Below, piece by piece: positions 17,978 to 26,761 of a stretch of 64,000 bases of DNA (position 1 is the stretch's first letter; each line of letters opens with the position of its first letter). The position numbers and the translations under genes were made by a program. Source of the stretch: CAJQQK01 sp963696075 (GTDB taxonomy: Bacteria > Pseudomonadota > Alphaproteobacteria > Rhizobiales > Hyphomicrobiaceae); the NCBI GenBank assembly GCA_963696075.1, contig CAVOJD010000026.1:124001-188000 (forward strand). The letters are read 5' to 3'. Under the pieces are notes generated by a model. The model searched no databases, was not told where the DNA came from, and was given only the letters and a program-made list of their open reading frames with translations.

Positions 17978-18292
17978 CTACTGGATCGGTGAAAACGATG
18001 TCGGCCGCAGCACCCGCGTCTGTTGGTGCTCGACCAGATCGACCACCATCTCCAGATAGGCATGCCACCTTGGATCAGCCGCCATCCGGTCCCGTCGCGC
18101 CAGCCGGTCATCGAGCCCCTCATATCCCCACAGCGCGACGACATGATTGAGTTCACCGATCTCACTCGTGAAGTAGCCCAGAAACGTGCCCAGAAGCTCC
18201 TTCTGGATCGCCAGTCCATGCTGCTCGTAGGTCTGGACGAATTGCCCGATCTTGCCGGGCTTGATGCGATAGTCGCGCTCTTCGATGATCAT
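17978..18292 (-). CDS. NIPSNAP-family protein
   Basis: 104 residues from ATG 18292, with GGAGAGGCAG just upstream. The ferredoxin-like NIPSNAP pattern is visible: a beta start MIIEERDYRIKPGKIGQFVQTYEQHG and a later HVVALWGYEGLDDRLARR ending in PRWHAYL. Small stand-alone NIPSNAP proteins are common in alphaproteobacterial catabolic clusters, but their function is unknown. It sits between cupin and hydrolase genes, 46 nt after the cupin gene. Confidence 0.75.
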   Translation of the reverse strand: MIIEERDYRIKPGKIGQFVQTYEQHGLAIQKELLGTFLGYFTSEIGELNHVVALWGYEGLDDRLARRDRMAADPRWHAYLEMVVDLVEHQQTRVLRPTSFSPIQ

Positions 18293-18338
18293 CTGCCTCT
18301 CCTTGCAATAGGTGTCCCCGCGCCAACGCGAAGCCATC

Positions 18339-18737
18339 TCAGCCCTGCCCGACCTCAGGCGGCAGATACCGCCGGCTCAGTTCGTTGCGATCGACATAGC
18401 CCGCCTCGAATACCGGCGCCGCGATCGTCGCGCGGACATGCAGCGTTCCATCACCGACGTTCGTGAAACCGTGCCAGTGCCCCGCCGGAACGAGCACGGA
18501 TTGTCCGCCCCGCACCGTTTGCCGCTCATTGCCAAGCCAGATCTCAGCTTCGCCCGAGACAACCGTCAGGATTTCCTCGACGGAATGCTGATGTGTCGGC
18601 GCGCCGAGCCCCGGCTCACAGTATTGCTCAAAAATGCACAGCTGTGATGATCCGTTGACCGCGGAAACCAGCATCACCGTGCGCACACCCGCACGCCAAT
18701 CCTCCGACGACTGTGCTGCATGATCGACTATCTTCAT
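18339..18737 (-). CDS. Single-domain cupin protein
   Basis: 132 residues from ATG 18737, with GGAGG 10 nt upstream. The cupin metal motif is PTHQHSVEEILTVVSGEAEIW followed by LVPAGHWHGFTN, giving the His/His/Glu...His set. It could be a small metal-dependent isomerase, dioxygenase or a ligand-binding protein. It is the first gene of the cupin-NIPSNAP-hydrolase unit. The substrate is not known. Confidence 0.78.
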   Translation of the reverse strand: MKIVDHAAQSSEDWRAGVRTVMLVSAVNGSSQLCIFEQYCEPGLGAPTHQHSVEEILTVVSGEAEIWLGNERQTVRGGQSVLVPAGHWHGFTNVGDGTLHVRATIAAPVFEAGYVDRNELSRRYLPPEVGQG

Positions 18738-18883
18738 CGCTTGAAATCCTCCGCACTCATCCCCTCTCAGCGTTGCACGAACCAAACATGAAAACCACCA
18801 CGCGAACGGTTTCGCCGGCCGGGCTGATGGCTTATCAAAGCCTGACAAGATGATACCCACGCCATCCGCCAGGGGCCCGCACG

Positions 18884-20032
18884 ATGCTGAATTTCAGATC
18901 ATTTCTTACCATGCTCATCGTGCTCTTCCACGCCCTGCCCGCCCACGCCCTCCGCCCCGTCTCGCAGCACGAACTGGGTCGCGCCAAACCGGGCGACATC
19001 CTGCGCATCCAGCCGCTGCCCGGCGGCGCCCCCGACAACATCCGCGCCTACCAGGTCTTCTACCGCTCGATCGGCACGCGCGGCCAACCGATCCTGGTCT
19101 CCGCCGCCCTCTTCTATGCCGACAGCGACGAGCCTCGCCCCCGCCCCGTCGTTGCCTGGGCGCATCCGACAACTGGCGTCACGCGCAACTGCTCCCCGAC
19201 CCGCCGCACCGATGTCTACAACAAGATCCCGGGCATCGAGCGCATGCTGCGAGAAGGCTTCATCGTCATCGCCACCGACTACGCCGGCTACGCCACCGTC
19301 GACCCCCATCCCTATCTCGTTGGCGCAAGCCACGCCCGCACAGTCCTCGATGCCGTCCGCGCCGTTCGCCAATTGCGCAACGCCCGCGCCACCAATCAAT
19401 TCGCCGTCTGGGGACATTCCCAGGGCGGTCACGCGGCCCTCTTCACCGGCGAATTGCAACCCATCTACGCGCCTGAACTCGAGCTTGTCGGCGTCGCAGC
19501 CGCAGCGCCCGCAACGCGCCTCGTCGATCTCTTCCGCGCCGATGCCGGTACCGTCTGGGGCAACGCCCTGACAGCCATGGCCCTCTATGCCTGGTCCCAC
19601 ATCTATGGCATCCCCCCCTCGACCGTCGTCGATAACGCGGCCCTCCCCGCCTTCCGCCGCCTCGCCACCGACTGCCTCAACTCGCTTGCAGGCGCCCTCA
19701 AGATCCTGCGCGATGAAAGACCACTGGAAGGCCGCTTCTTCAAACGAGATCCCACTGAAATGCCGGAGTGGCGCCAGATCATGGAGGAAAACACCCCCGG
19801 CAAACGGGCCATCAACGCCCCCGTTTTGATTGCCCAGGGCCGCAAGGACGACATCGTCCCCTTTGCCATCAACCGCCGCTTCTTCTCCGACACCTGCAGC
19901 CTCGGTACGCCCGCGCAGTTCATGACCATGGCGAACACAGGCCACATGTACGCCGCCGAGACGAGCGCCCGCCAAACCGTGAACTGGATCAAGGATCGTT
20001 TCGCCGGCCGCCGCCTCGGACGCTTTTGCTAG
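18884..20032 (+). CDS. Secreted lipase-family alpha/beta hydrolase
   Basis: 382 residues with a signal peptide of about 23 residues (MLNFRSFLTMLIVLFHALPAHA). Catalytic Ser179 lies in VWGHSQGGHAALF; Asp in AQGRKDDIVP and His in MANTGHMYAAE complete a triad. The layout (YRSIGTRGQPILVSA, WAHPTTGV, TDYAGYATVDPHPYLVG) matches the secretory lipase (LIP) family. Four Cys in the mature part suggest disulfides. It is a single gene between convergent and divergent neighbours. Confidence 0.8.
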   Translation: MLNFRSFLTMLIVLFHALPAHALRPVSQHELGRAKPGDILRIQPLPGGAPDNIRAYQVFYRSIGTRGQPILVSAALFYADSDEPRPRPVVAWAHPTTGVTRNCSPTRRTDVYNKIPGIERMLREGFIVIATDYAGYATVDPHPYLVGASHARTVLDAVRAVRQLRNARATNQFAVWGHSQGGHAALFTGELQPIYAPELELVGVAAAAPATRLVDLFRADAGTVWGNALTAMALYAWSHIYGIPPSTVVDNAALPAFRRLATDCLNSLAGALKILRDERPLEGRFFKRDPTEMPEWRQIMEENTPGKRAINAPVLIAQGRKDDIVPFAINRRFFSDTCSLGTPAQFMTMANTGHMYAAETSARQTVNWIKDRFAGRRLGRFC

Positions 20033-20057
20033 CGCGTTTCAGAACGAGGCCCGGCAA

Positions 20058-21422
20058 CTATCGCCCCCAGAGCAAGCCGGCAATGTCGCGCACATCATCG
20101 ACATTGCGCAGATCGCTGAGCAGACCGATCAGCACCTCGACCCGGTCGCCCGGCACCGGCTGGATCGCATTGGCGGCATTGGTGCGGAACTTGGCAAGCT
20201 GAGCATCCCGGCTCATTGCACGACCCGGCGCCCCGTAGACTTCATCGAGCTTCACGCGATGCACCGTGCCATCGCGCAGCCGCATCTCGATCGCAATCGG
20301 CACCAACAGATGCGGATTTTCATCGCCCGCGATCTCGACCGTGATCCTCTCGGCAAGCGCCAGGCTGTCACCATCCCGGTACGCCTCGGCATTGAAATCC
20401 TCAAACCCGACAGTGCCGCGCATCATCGCGCGCGCAGCCACGTAAGCCGCACACAGCCGCGCATAGTTGGTATCCATGTCCGCCCGCGGCCGCCGCCCGA
20501 CGAGCTGATGGACAAGCGCCGGCACCTTGGCCGTTACCGCCGCGATCTCATCAACCGTGATGCCGTGTTCCTCACTGAGCGAAAGGCAGCCATCGACGAC
20601 CCCGTGCGTGGCCCGGCCCGAAGGAAACGGTTTGTGGGCAATCTCCGTTATCCGCCAGACCTTGCCCAGCGTGTCCGCCTGCGCCTGCGGATCGCCACCA
20701 TCCTCGAACAGCGTGAAATAGCCGAACCGGCCCTCAAGAACATTCTGCGGCCCCGTCACCCCGATGCCGGCGAGATCACACGCGACAACCGCGTTGCGCG
20801 CATTGAACCCCATCTGCATCGCAAGCAGCATCGAGCCTTCCTCATGCGCCTGCATCGTCCCGCACAACTGCCCGTATGCGATCGAGAGCGCGTTGACGGT
20901 TTGGCCCGCATCGAAGCCCCGGACCTTGGCCAGCGCTGCCGCCGCCCCGAAGGCTCCGACCGTCGCGGGACGAAAGAACCGCAGCCCCGAATGTGACGCA
21001 ACGCCGAGATTGGCCGCCACATCGGCCCCAACCACGACCGCCTCGATGAAACGCCGCCCCGAGATGCCGCCAGCCCCCTCGACCTCCGTCATCAAGGCCG
21101 GCACGATCGCCGACAACACATGCGCAACGGCTTCTTCGTGCACACAGTCAAACTCACTGTTGTGGACCTGATAGGCATTGCACAGCGCTGCCGCCGCAGG
21201 CGCCACCCGCCGCCCATGTGACCACACATGTGCACCCACAGAACCCGCTGCCGCCTCCCCCTGCAGTTCGGCAAGCTCGACCGCCTTCGGCCCCGAACTC
21301 CCCCCGAGGCCGACACCGATGGTGTCGAGCACGAACGTCTCCGCCGCCACCACCACCGCTTCGGGCAAGGTGTCGAAATCCGTTGTCATGACGTGATCTG
21401 CAAACCGCGCGATAGCGTCCAT
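20058..21422 (-). CDS. MmgE/PrpD-family protein
   Basis: 454 residues from ATG 21422 (GGGGAAATTG upstream). Family signatures: VVVAAETFVLDTIGVGLGGS, CNAYQVHNSEFDCVHEEAVAHV, AYGQLCGTMQAHEEGSMLLAMQMG and HKPFPSGRATHGVVDGCLSL. Characterised relatives dehydrate 2-methylcitrate or isomerise/decarboxylate other acids (CAD/IDS-epimerase fold). No prpBC neighbours are present, so this is probably not the propionate pathway enzyme; it may act on a carboxylic acid made by the adjacent amidase cluster. Confidence 0.82.
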   Translation of the reverse strand: MDAIARFADHVMTTDFDTLPEAVVVAAETFVLDTIGVGLGGSSGPKAVELAELQGEAAAGSVGAHVWSHGRRVAPAAAALCNAYQVHNSEFDCVHEEAVAHVLSAIVPALMTEVEGAGGISGRRFIEAVVVGADVAANLGVASHSGLRFFRPATVGAFGAAAALAKVRGFDAGQTVNALSIAYGQLCGTMQAHEEGSMLLAMQMGFNARNAVVACDLAGIGVTGPQNVLEGRFGYFTLFEDGGDPQAQADTLGKVWRITEIAHKPFPSGRATHGVVDGCLSLSEEHGITVDEIAAVTAKVPALVHQLVGRRPRADMDTNYARLCAAYVAARAMMRGTVGFEDFNAEAYRDGDSLALAERITVEIAGDENPHLLVPIAIEMRLRDGTVHRVKLDEVYGAPGRAMSRDAQLAKFRTNAANAIQPVPGDRVEVLIGLLSDLRNVDDVRDIAGLLWGR

Positions 21423-21568
21423 CAATTTCCCCTTCCATGGTGCGGATGATTGCGTGGCCCGGCGTGAAAAGCGCGTGACCCACCCCCCATCGACCTGCTT
21501 TGATAGCACCACTTGCGCCACCAAGGGCATCCGCTGTCAACAAACCCCGCAACCCGCAGGAGGACACC

Positions 21569-22477
21569 ATGTGGTCTAATCCCCGCATTCCCTTTGAGAT
21601 GACGAGCGACCGCCCGCCCCTCTCCCCGCCAAACGGCAAGTCGTTGATGGTCAACGTCGTCCTCAATATTGAATACTGGCCGTTCGACCGGCCCATGCCG
21701 CGCGGCGTCCTCCCCGCCCCCCATGGCAAAACCCCGGAACCACCGGATGTGCCGAATTTCGCCTGGGTCGAATACGGCATGCGCGCCGGCATGCCCCGCG
21801 TCATGCGCCTGCTCGCCGAGCGCGGCATCAAGGCGTCGGCCTTCATCAATGCCCAGGTCGCAGACGTCTACCCCACCCTCGCCGAAGCCGTCGTTGCAGC
21901 CGACTGGGAACTCGTCGGCCACGGCTGGTTCCAGCAATCCCTGAAACAGGTCGACGACGAAGCCGCCGTCATCGAACAAAGCCTTGCCCGCCTCGAGCAG
22001 CTCTCCGGCAAGCGCCCGCGCGCCTGGCTCGGCCCCGGCATGGGTGAAAGCCTCGCCACGCCCGATCTCCTGAAGGCTGCCGGCATCGAATTCCTGCACG
22101 ACTGGCTGGTCGACGATCTGCCCTGCTGGATGCACACAAAACACGGCCCGATGGTCGCGATGCCCTACACCTTCGAACTCAACGACGTGCCGCTCTACGC
22201 CGTCCAGTATCAATCGAGCGACGAGATCGTGAAGCGCATCGAAGCGACCCTCGCCGTGTTCGAGACCGAGATGAAGGACCAGCCGCGCATCATCACCCTG
22301 GGCCTCCATCCTCACCTGATCGGCGTGCCGCATCTCGCCCACCAGTTCGCCCGTGTCCTCGACATCCTCCAGGCCCGTGACGACACCGTCTTCATGACAT
22401 CGAGTGAGATCGGCGACTGGTTCATCGCAGCCGACGGCACCGGCGGCGCGAACGTGACAGCCGGCCCCCCTGCCTGA
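21569..22477 (+). CDS. Polysaccharide deacetylase-family protein (PuuE/allantoinase-like) 1
   Basis: 302 residues from ATG 21569, with GCAGGAGGA upstream. NodB-like TIM-barrel: VNVVLNIEYWPFD, the RVMRLLAERGIKASAFINAQ segment, ELVGHGWFQQSL and WLGPGMGESLATPDLLKAAG. The metal-site Asp of true chitin deacetylases is replaced by an NIEYW context as in PuuE-type amidohydrolases, suggesting hydrolysis of a small cyclic or linear amide rather than a polysaccharide (inference). First gene of a four-gene rightward unit, related to the last gene of that unit. Confidence 0.75.
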   Translation: MWSNPRIPFEMTSDRPPLSPPNGKSLMVNVVLNIEYWPFDRPMPRGVLPAPHGKTPEPPDVPNFAWVEYGMRAGMPRVMRLLAERGIKASAFINAQVADVYPTLAEAVVAADWELVGHGWFQQSLKQVDDEAAVIEQSLARLEQLSGKRPRAWLGPGMGESLATPDLLKAAGIEFLHDWLVDDLPCWMHTKHGPMVAMPYTFELNDVPLYAVQYQSSDEIVKRIEATLAVFETEMKDQPRIITLGLHPHLIGVPHLAHQFARVLDILQARDDTVFMTSSEIGDWFIAADGTGGANVTAGPPA

Positions 22478-22515
22478 TCCCGCAACAAGTCCCCCCTCAT
22501 TGACCGGAGCCTCCG

Positions 22516-22710
22516 ATGGACAAAGCCGACCTTGACCGCCGCGCCGCGGAACTTGGGCTTGAAAAGCTCGCCCGCGACCATGCCCCCGACCTCGAACGCG
22601 CCCTTGCGAACGCCGGCACAATGGCAGCCCGCCTGCCGCGCGACCTGAACTGGGTCGAGGAGCCTGCCCACACCTTCTCCCTCACCCCGCGCAAGGAGCA
22701 AGCGTCATGA
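22516..22710 (+). CDS. AtzG/GatC-like amidase mini-subunit
   Basis: 64 residues, ATG 22516 with GGAGC upstream; its stop overlaps the amidase start (ATGA at 22707-22710), indicating translational coupling. The pattern LGLEKLARDHAPDLERALAN, then LPRDLNWVEEPAHTF, resembles DUF4089/AtzG, small GatC-like proteins that wrap around AtzE-type amidases. No signal peptide or membrane segment. The assignment rests on position, length and a loose pattern. Confidence 0.6.
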   Translation: MDKADLDRRAAELGLEKLARDHAPDLERALANAGTMAARLPRDLNWVEEPAHTFSLTPRKEQAS

Positions 22711-24104
22711 GCGATCTGGCCTACCTCGGCATCGTCGAAGCCGCCGCCCTCTTCCGCGCACGAAAACTCTCCCCCGTCGAACTGACCGAAGCCCTGCTCG
22801 CGCGCATCGATCGTCTCGATCCCATCTACCACGCCTTCATCAAGGTAATGCCCGAGACGGCGCTCGCCGCTGCTCGCGCCGCCGAAGCTGAATTTGCCGC
22901 CGGCCAGGCCCGCTCGCCCCTGCACGGCATTCCTTTCGGCCTCAAGGACATCATCGACCTTGAGGGTGTCGCAACAACCTGCCATTCAAAGCTCTTCGCC
23001 GACCACATCGCGGCAACGGATGCCGGCGTCACGCGCCGCCTCAAGGCGGCCGGCGGCGTCCCCGTCGGCAAGCTCGCCACCCACGAATTCGCCATCGGCG
23101 GCCCCTCCTTCGACCTCCCCTGGCCGCCCGCCGTCAACCCCTGGGGCGGTGCCCACTTCCCCGGCGGCTCATCGTCCGGCTCCGGCGTTGCCGTCACCGC
23201 CGGCATGCTGCCCGCAGCCCTTGGCACCGACACCGGCGGCTCGGTGCGCAACCCCGCCTCGATGTGTTCCATCGTCGGCATGAAGGCGACTTACGGCCGC
23301 GTCTCCCGCGCCGGTGTCTTCCCGCTGGCCTATTCCCTCGACCACGTCGGCCCGATGACCCGCACCGTTGCCGACAACGCAGCCCTGCTCCAGGTGCTGT
23401 CCGGCTACGACCCCGCCGATCCCGCCAGCGCCGATCACCCCGTCCCTGACTTTTCGGCTGAAATCGGCCTCGGCCTCGAAGGTCTGAAGATCGGCCACGT
23501 CCGCCACTTCTACGACGGCGACGAGACCGCCCACCCGGAGATGGCGAAGGCCGTCGACGATGCCGCCCAAAGGCTGCGTGATCTCGGCGCCGAAGTCCGC
23601 GAAATCCGCCTCGCGCCCCTCCAGGATTACGCCACCTGCAACCGCACGATCATCGGCTCCGAAGCCTACGCCATTCACCGCCGCTTCCTTGAAGAACGCC
23701 CCGGCGACTACGGCGACCTCGCCCGCGCCCGCATTCTCAACGGGGCCGGCATCATGGCCGCCGACTACATCGACGCGCTACGCTGGCGCGCCCGCCTCAC
23801 CGCCGAGACCGCCGCTGCAATGGACGGCCTCGACTGCATCATCACGGCCTCAAGCCTCGACCCCGCCCCCCGCCTCGACGACGCGGAAGCCAACGCCCGC
23901 GTCTATCCCCGCCAATGCCGCCAGCCCTTCAACGTCACCGGCCAGCCGGCTGTCGCCATCCCGGCCGGCTTCTCCAGCGACGGCCTGCCGCTTGCGATTC
24001 AGCTCGCAGGCCCCGCCTGGTCGGAAGCGCGCCTCTACCGCATCGCCCACGCCTTCGAGCAGGCCACCGGCTACGTCCACCACCACCCGCCAGGCCTCGA
24101 TTGA
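22707..24104 (+). CDS. Amidase-signature hydrolase (GatA/AtzE-like)
   Basis: 465 residues. The Ser-cisSer-Lys triad is visible: Lys80 in PFGLKDIIDLEG, the GGSSSGSGVAV loop at about 153-163, and nucleophile Ser179 in TDTGGSVRNPA. The cytoplasmic enzyme hydrolyses an amide; the broad family includes Asp/Glu-tRNA amidotransferase A, but the full gatCAB set is absent here and the partner is a stand-alone mini-subunit, so a catabolic amidase is more likely. It is followed 31 nt later by the second deacetylase-like gene. Confidence 0.85.
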   Translation: MSDLAYLGIVEAAALFRARKLSPVELTEALLARIDRLDPIYHAFIKVMPETALAAARAAEAEFAAGQARSPLHGIPFGLKDIIDLEGVATTCHSKLFADHIAATDAGVTRRLKAAGGVPVGKLATHEFAIGGPSFDLPWPPAVNPWGGAHFPGGSSSGSGVAVTAGMLPAALGTDTGGSVRNPASMCSIVGMKATYGRVSRAGVFPLAYSLDHVGPMTRTVADNAALLQVLSGYDPADPASADHPVPDFSAEIGLGLEGLKIGHVRHFYDGDETAHPEMAKAVDDAAQRLRDLGAEVREIRLAPLQDYATCNRTIIGSEAYAIHRRFLEERPGDYGDLARARILNGAGIMAADYIDALRWRARLTAETAAAMDGLDCIITASSLDPAPRLDDAEANARVYPRQCRQPFNVTGQPAVAIPAGFSSDGLPLAIQLAGPAWSEARLYRIAHAFEQATGYVHHHPPGLD

Positions 24105-24135
24105 CCCCCGCCCCAAACGCTTTGAGGGATACCCG

Positions 24136-25035
24136 ATGAAACTCCCCGCCCAAACCCGTTACGACTATATCCCCCTGCCGCAACGCACCCCCTACACCTG
24201 GCCCGACGGCAAGCGCCTCGCCGTCTACTTCGCGAACAATATCGAATACTTCGCCTTCCGCGATGGCATCGGCTCCGACAGCGCCGTCCAAGGCGCCCCC
24301 CAGACCCAGCGCAATTACGCCTGGCGCGACTACGGCAACCGCGTCGGCATCTGGCGCATGTTCGATCTGTTCGATGAGCTGGGCCTGCCGCTTGCCCACA
24401 ATATCAACGCCGCCATCCTCACTCATCATCCGGCAATCGGCGAGCGCATGATGCAGCGCGGTGACGAGTTCGTCGGCCACGGCCTCACGAACTCCCAGCG
24501 CCAGGGTGAATTATGGGAGGAGGCCGAAGCCCGTCTCATCGCCGAAGCGACCGAGACGATCACCAACTTCACCGGCAGAAAGCCCGTCGGCTGGATGAGC
24601 CCCTGGCTCTCGCAGTCCGCCGTCACCCTCGATCTGCTCCAGGAAGCCGGCTACCTCTTCCAGTGCGACTGGCCCCTCGACGACCAACCGATCTGGATGC
24701 GCACGCGCCAGGGCCGCATCCTCAACATGCCCTATCCCATCGAGACCAACGACTCACCAACCCTCATCAACCGCCAGCACACCGCCGAAGAGCTCGCCCG
24801 CGTCTGGATCGACCAGTTCGACGAGATGCTCGACCAGGCCCGAAAAGGCCCGCACGCCCTCGTCTGCCCGTACGTGCTCCACACCTTCATCCTCGGCCAG
24901 CCCTTCCGCTTGCGCCAGTTGCGCCGCGTCCTCGAGCATATCGCAGCCCATCGCGATGAAATCTGGATCACGCGGCCCGGCGAGATCGCTAGCCATATCT
25001 GCGCGCTCCCTGACGGCATCGTGCCAGGGAGCTGA
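24136..25035 (+). CDS. Polysaccharide deacetylase-family protein (PuuE/allantoinase-like) 2
   Basis: 299 residues from ATG 24136 (TTGAGGGA upstream); the frame is open further 5' inside the amidase gene but that part is a shadow. Motifs: LAVYFANNIEYFAFRDG, NYAWRDYGNRVGIWRM, EFVGHGLTNSQRQGELWEE and GWMSPWLSQSAVTLDLLQEAGY. A paralogue of the first gene in this unit. The pair of such enzymes around an amidase suggests two successive amide hydrolyses of one nitrogenous compound (inference). Confidence 0.78.
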   Translation: MKLPAQTRYDYIPLPQRTPYTWPDGKRLAVYFANNIEYFAFRDGIGSDSAVQGAPQTQRNYAWRDYGNRVGIWRMFDLFDELGLPLAHNINAAILTHHPAIGERMMQRGDEFVGHGLTNSQRQGELWEEAEARLIAEATETITNFTGRKPVGWMSPWLSQSAVTLDLLQEAGYLFQCDWPLDDQPIWMRTRQGRILNMPYPIETNDSPTLINRQHTAEELARVWIDQFDEMLDQARKGPHALVCPYVLHTFILGQPFRLRQLRRVLEHIAAHRDEIWITRPGEIASHICALPDGIVPGS

Positions 25036-25140
25036 TAGGAGTTGATGGGACCTAACGCGAGAGGACCGGAGCTGGCGGGAGCTGAAACGCTCCCGCTTCG
25101 CGTCCAGAGCGATTGGCCATAACAGCAGCGCTGTTTCGGC

Positions 25141-25929
25141 TCAGTACCAGACCTCGCCTTCCCGGTAGCCCTCGCCCGTCGGCAGATCGAAGAGCCCATC
25201 CGGCAGCGACGCGATGTGCGCGAGCACATCCTCGGAATGCATCACGTTGGCATACTTCGCGTGCATGTCGCACAGGTTGATCGCGTGGCTTGCTTGCGAC
25301 CGGTCAAAGCAACCGTCCTCGACGACCGTAATCCGGAAATTGAGTGCGAACGCATCAAGCACCGTCGCGCGCACGCAACCCGACGTCGTCGTCCCTGTCA
25401 CCAGCACACTGTCAGCCTGCAAGAGTTGCAGATAGCTATCGAGCGGCGTCCCGGCGAAACCAGACGGCTTGAGTTTGCGCACGACGATATCCTGCGGCGC
25501 CGGCGCGATCTCATCCACGATCACATCGCCATCAAGCCCCGCCTTGGTGTTGTTCTCGATCACCGGCACTTCGTCCACACGCCGGTTCTTCCAAAGCCAC
25601 GCCCCCCGGTTCCACTTGTCAGGCCGGCCCGTCCCCGTCGTGTAGATGACCGGAACGCCCTTTGCCCGCGACGCCAGGATCAGGCGCTGCAGGACCGGCA
25701 TCGCCTCCCACGCATCTTCCCCGCACGAGTTGCGCCACTTCTTGATCAACTCGAGGATCGGCAACGGCGCCTCCCCGCAAAAGGCATAGTTGACGTCGAT
25801 CACCAGCAGCACCGGCCGCTTGCCCCAATCCGCCATGGCATCGTAGCCGGCAGCCTTGAAGACCTGCTTGTCTCGTTCGGTAAGAAACTTGTCCCAAACC
25901 CGTTCGCGCGACTTGCCGTCATCACTCAT
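25141..25929 (-). CDS. Isochorismatase-like cysteine hydrolase (N-carbamoylsarcosine amidase type)
   Basis: 262 residues from ATG 25929; AGGAG lies 14 nt upstream. The in-frame ATG at 25941 overlaps that site and is less likely. The triad of the family is visible: Asp45 in LLVIDVNYAF, Lys154 in RKLKPSGFAG and Cys185 in TGTTTSGCVRATVLDAF. Relatives hydrolyse N-carbamoyl or peroxyureidoacrylate-type amides (RutB, N-carbamoylsarcosine amidohydrolase). Its place facing the amidase operon fits a nitrogen-release pathway. Confidence 0.82.
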   Translation of the reverse strand: MSDDGKSRERVWDKFLTERDKQVFKAAGYDAMADWGKRPVLLVIDVNYAFCGEAPLPILELIKKWRNSCGEDAWEAMPVLQRLILASRAKGVPVIYTTGTGRPDKWNRGAWLWKNRRVDEVPVIENNTKAGLDGDVIVDEIAPAPQDIVVRKLKPSGFAGTPLDSYLQLLQADSVLVTGTTTSGCVRATVLDAFALNFRITVVEDGCFDRSQASHAINLCDMHAKYANVMHSEDVLAHIASLPDGLFDLPTGEGYREGEVWY

Positions 25930-25968
25930 CACTGAGCCCATCTCCTGTTTAAAATCCTGCTTTCATTT

Positions 25969-26298
25969 AGAGCGGTTCAGGACTAGATGGAACCATTCTG
26001 CCGAGGTGGATTTGGTTCGAGACCGAGCCGGCTGGCGAAGTGCGTAGTGGTACTACGGACGAGACAGACGGCGATGGTATCGGGCCAAATCCGCCCGGCC
26101 CTGCGGGTTTTAAAAGGCGCGCCGCCCACGAAGTCCGATGTTTCGGACTTCGCCAACTTTGTCTGCAAAGTCGGGAACACCCGACTTTGTGTGCGTCGGA
26201 CGGCTTGACCATATCCCCGATATGCTCTGCGCCGCCCTCCTGGTGGATCGGCGCGCCTTTTAAAACAGAATTGATTCCATCTAATCCTGAACCGCTCT
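25969..26298. mobile_element. MITE-like element with 33-bp imperfect terminal inverted repeats
   Basis: The left end (25969-26001, starting AGAGCGGTTCAGGA) and the right end (26266-26298, whose reverse complement starts AGAGCGGTTCAGGA) match over 33 bp with a few mismatches. A second nested pair, TTTTAAAAGGCGCGCC and GGCGCGCCTTTTAAAA, lies inside, plus two hairpins (GAAGTCCGA/TCGGACTTC and CAAAGTCGG/CCGACTTTG). No convincing coding frame. The length (330 bp) and structure fit a non-autonomous transposable element or large intergenic repeat of Hyphomicrobiales; no clear target duplication was seen. Confidence 0.7.
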
Positions 26299-26537
26299 AG
26301 CACGCTATGACAACGCATCCGTCGATTTCAACCGCACCGTGACCTGGTCAATCAATACCCCACCACCACCCGAACGTGTCCGAAAAAGCGCACCGGCCAC
26401 AACGACATTCCGGGAACGGCATGCACCACTAGTGGACATTCGCAGCGGAATCAGTGCCCTCTCACGCCAATGCAACCAAACGAGTCGAAGTCGTCGCACG
26501 GCGTCGCGCGTGCCCGAACCACATGAGGGAGACACAC

Positions 26538-26756
26538 ATGGCGACCGTCAGATCAAGAGGGGAAGTTGTCAAAATGGGCTTGAGTGCACCACATCTGCTG
26601 ACATTTCTCATTTCATTCGTCATCGTGCTCGCGGTGGTATTCGCGAAATATTTCGGCGCATCCATTCCCGGCCTCGCCAGCGAAGCAGCCACGTTTGTCG
26701 GCCTGCTCATCGCGTATCTCGTGTTGTGGGTGGGCTGCCTCGTGCGCTGGCTCTAA
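26538..26756 (+). CDS. Small two-helix membrane protein
   Basis: 72 residues from ATG 26538, with GAGGGAGA upstream. After a basic start (ATVRSRGEVVK) there are two hydrophobic segments: HLLTFLISFVIVLAVVFAKYF, then FVGLLIAYLVLWVGCLVRWL. I do not recognise a family. It is a stand-alone gene just beyond the MITE-like element; earlier in-frame ATGs exist but lack a ribosome site. Confidence 0.6.
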   Translation: MATVRSRGEVVKMGLSAPHLLTFLISFVIVLAVVFAKYFGASIPGLASEAATFVGLLIAYLVLWVGCLVRWL

Positions 26757-26761
26757 CGAGC

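Noticed and set aside
20058..21422. prpD of the methylcitrate cycle
   Set aside because: No prpB or prpC beside it; only the MmgE/PrpD family can be supported.
22707..24104. gatA of the Glu-tRNA(Gln) amidotransferase
   Set aside because: No gatB or true gatC neighbours; the context is catabolic, with an AtzG-like mini-subunit.
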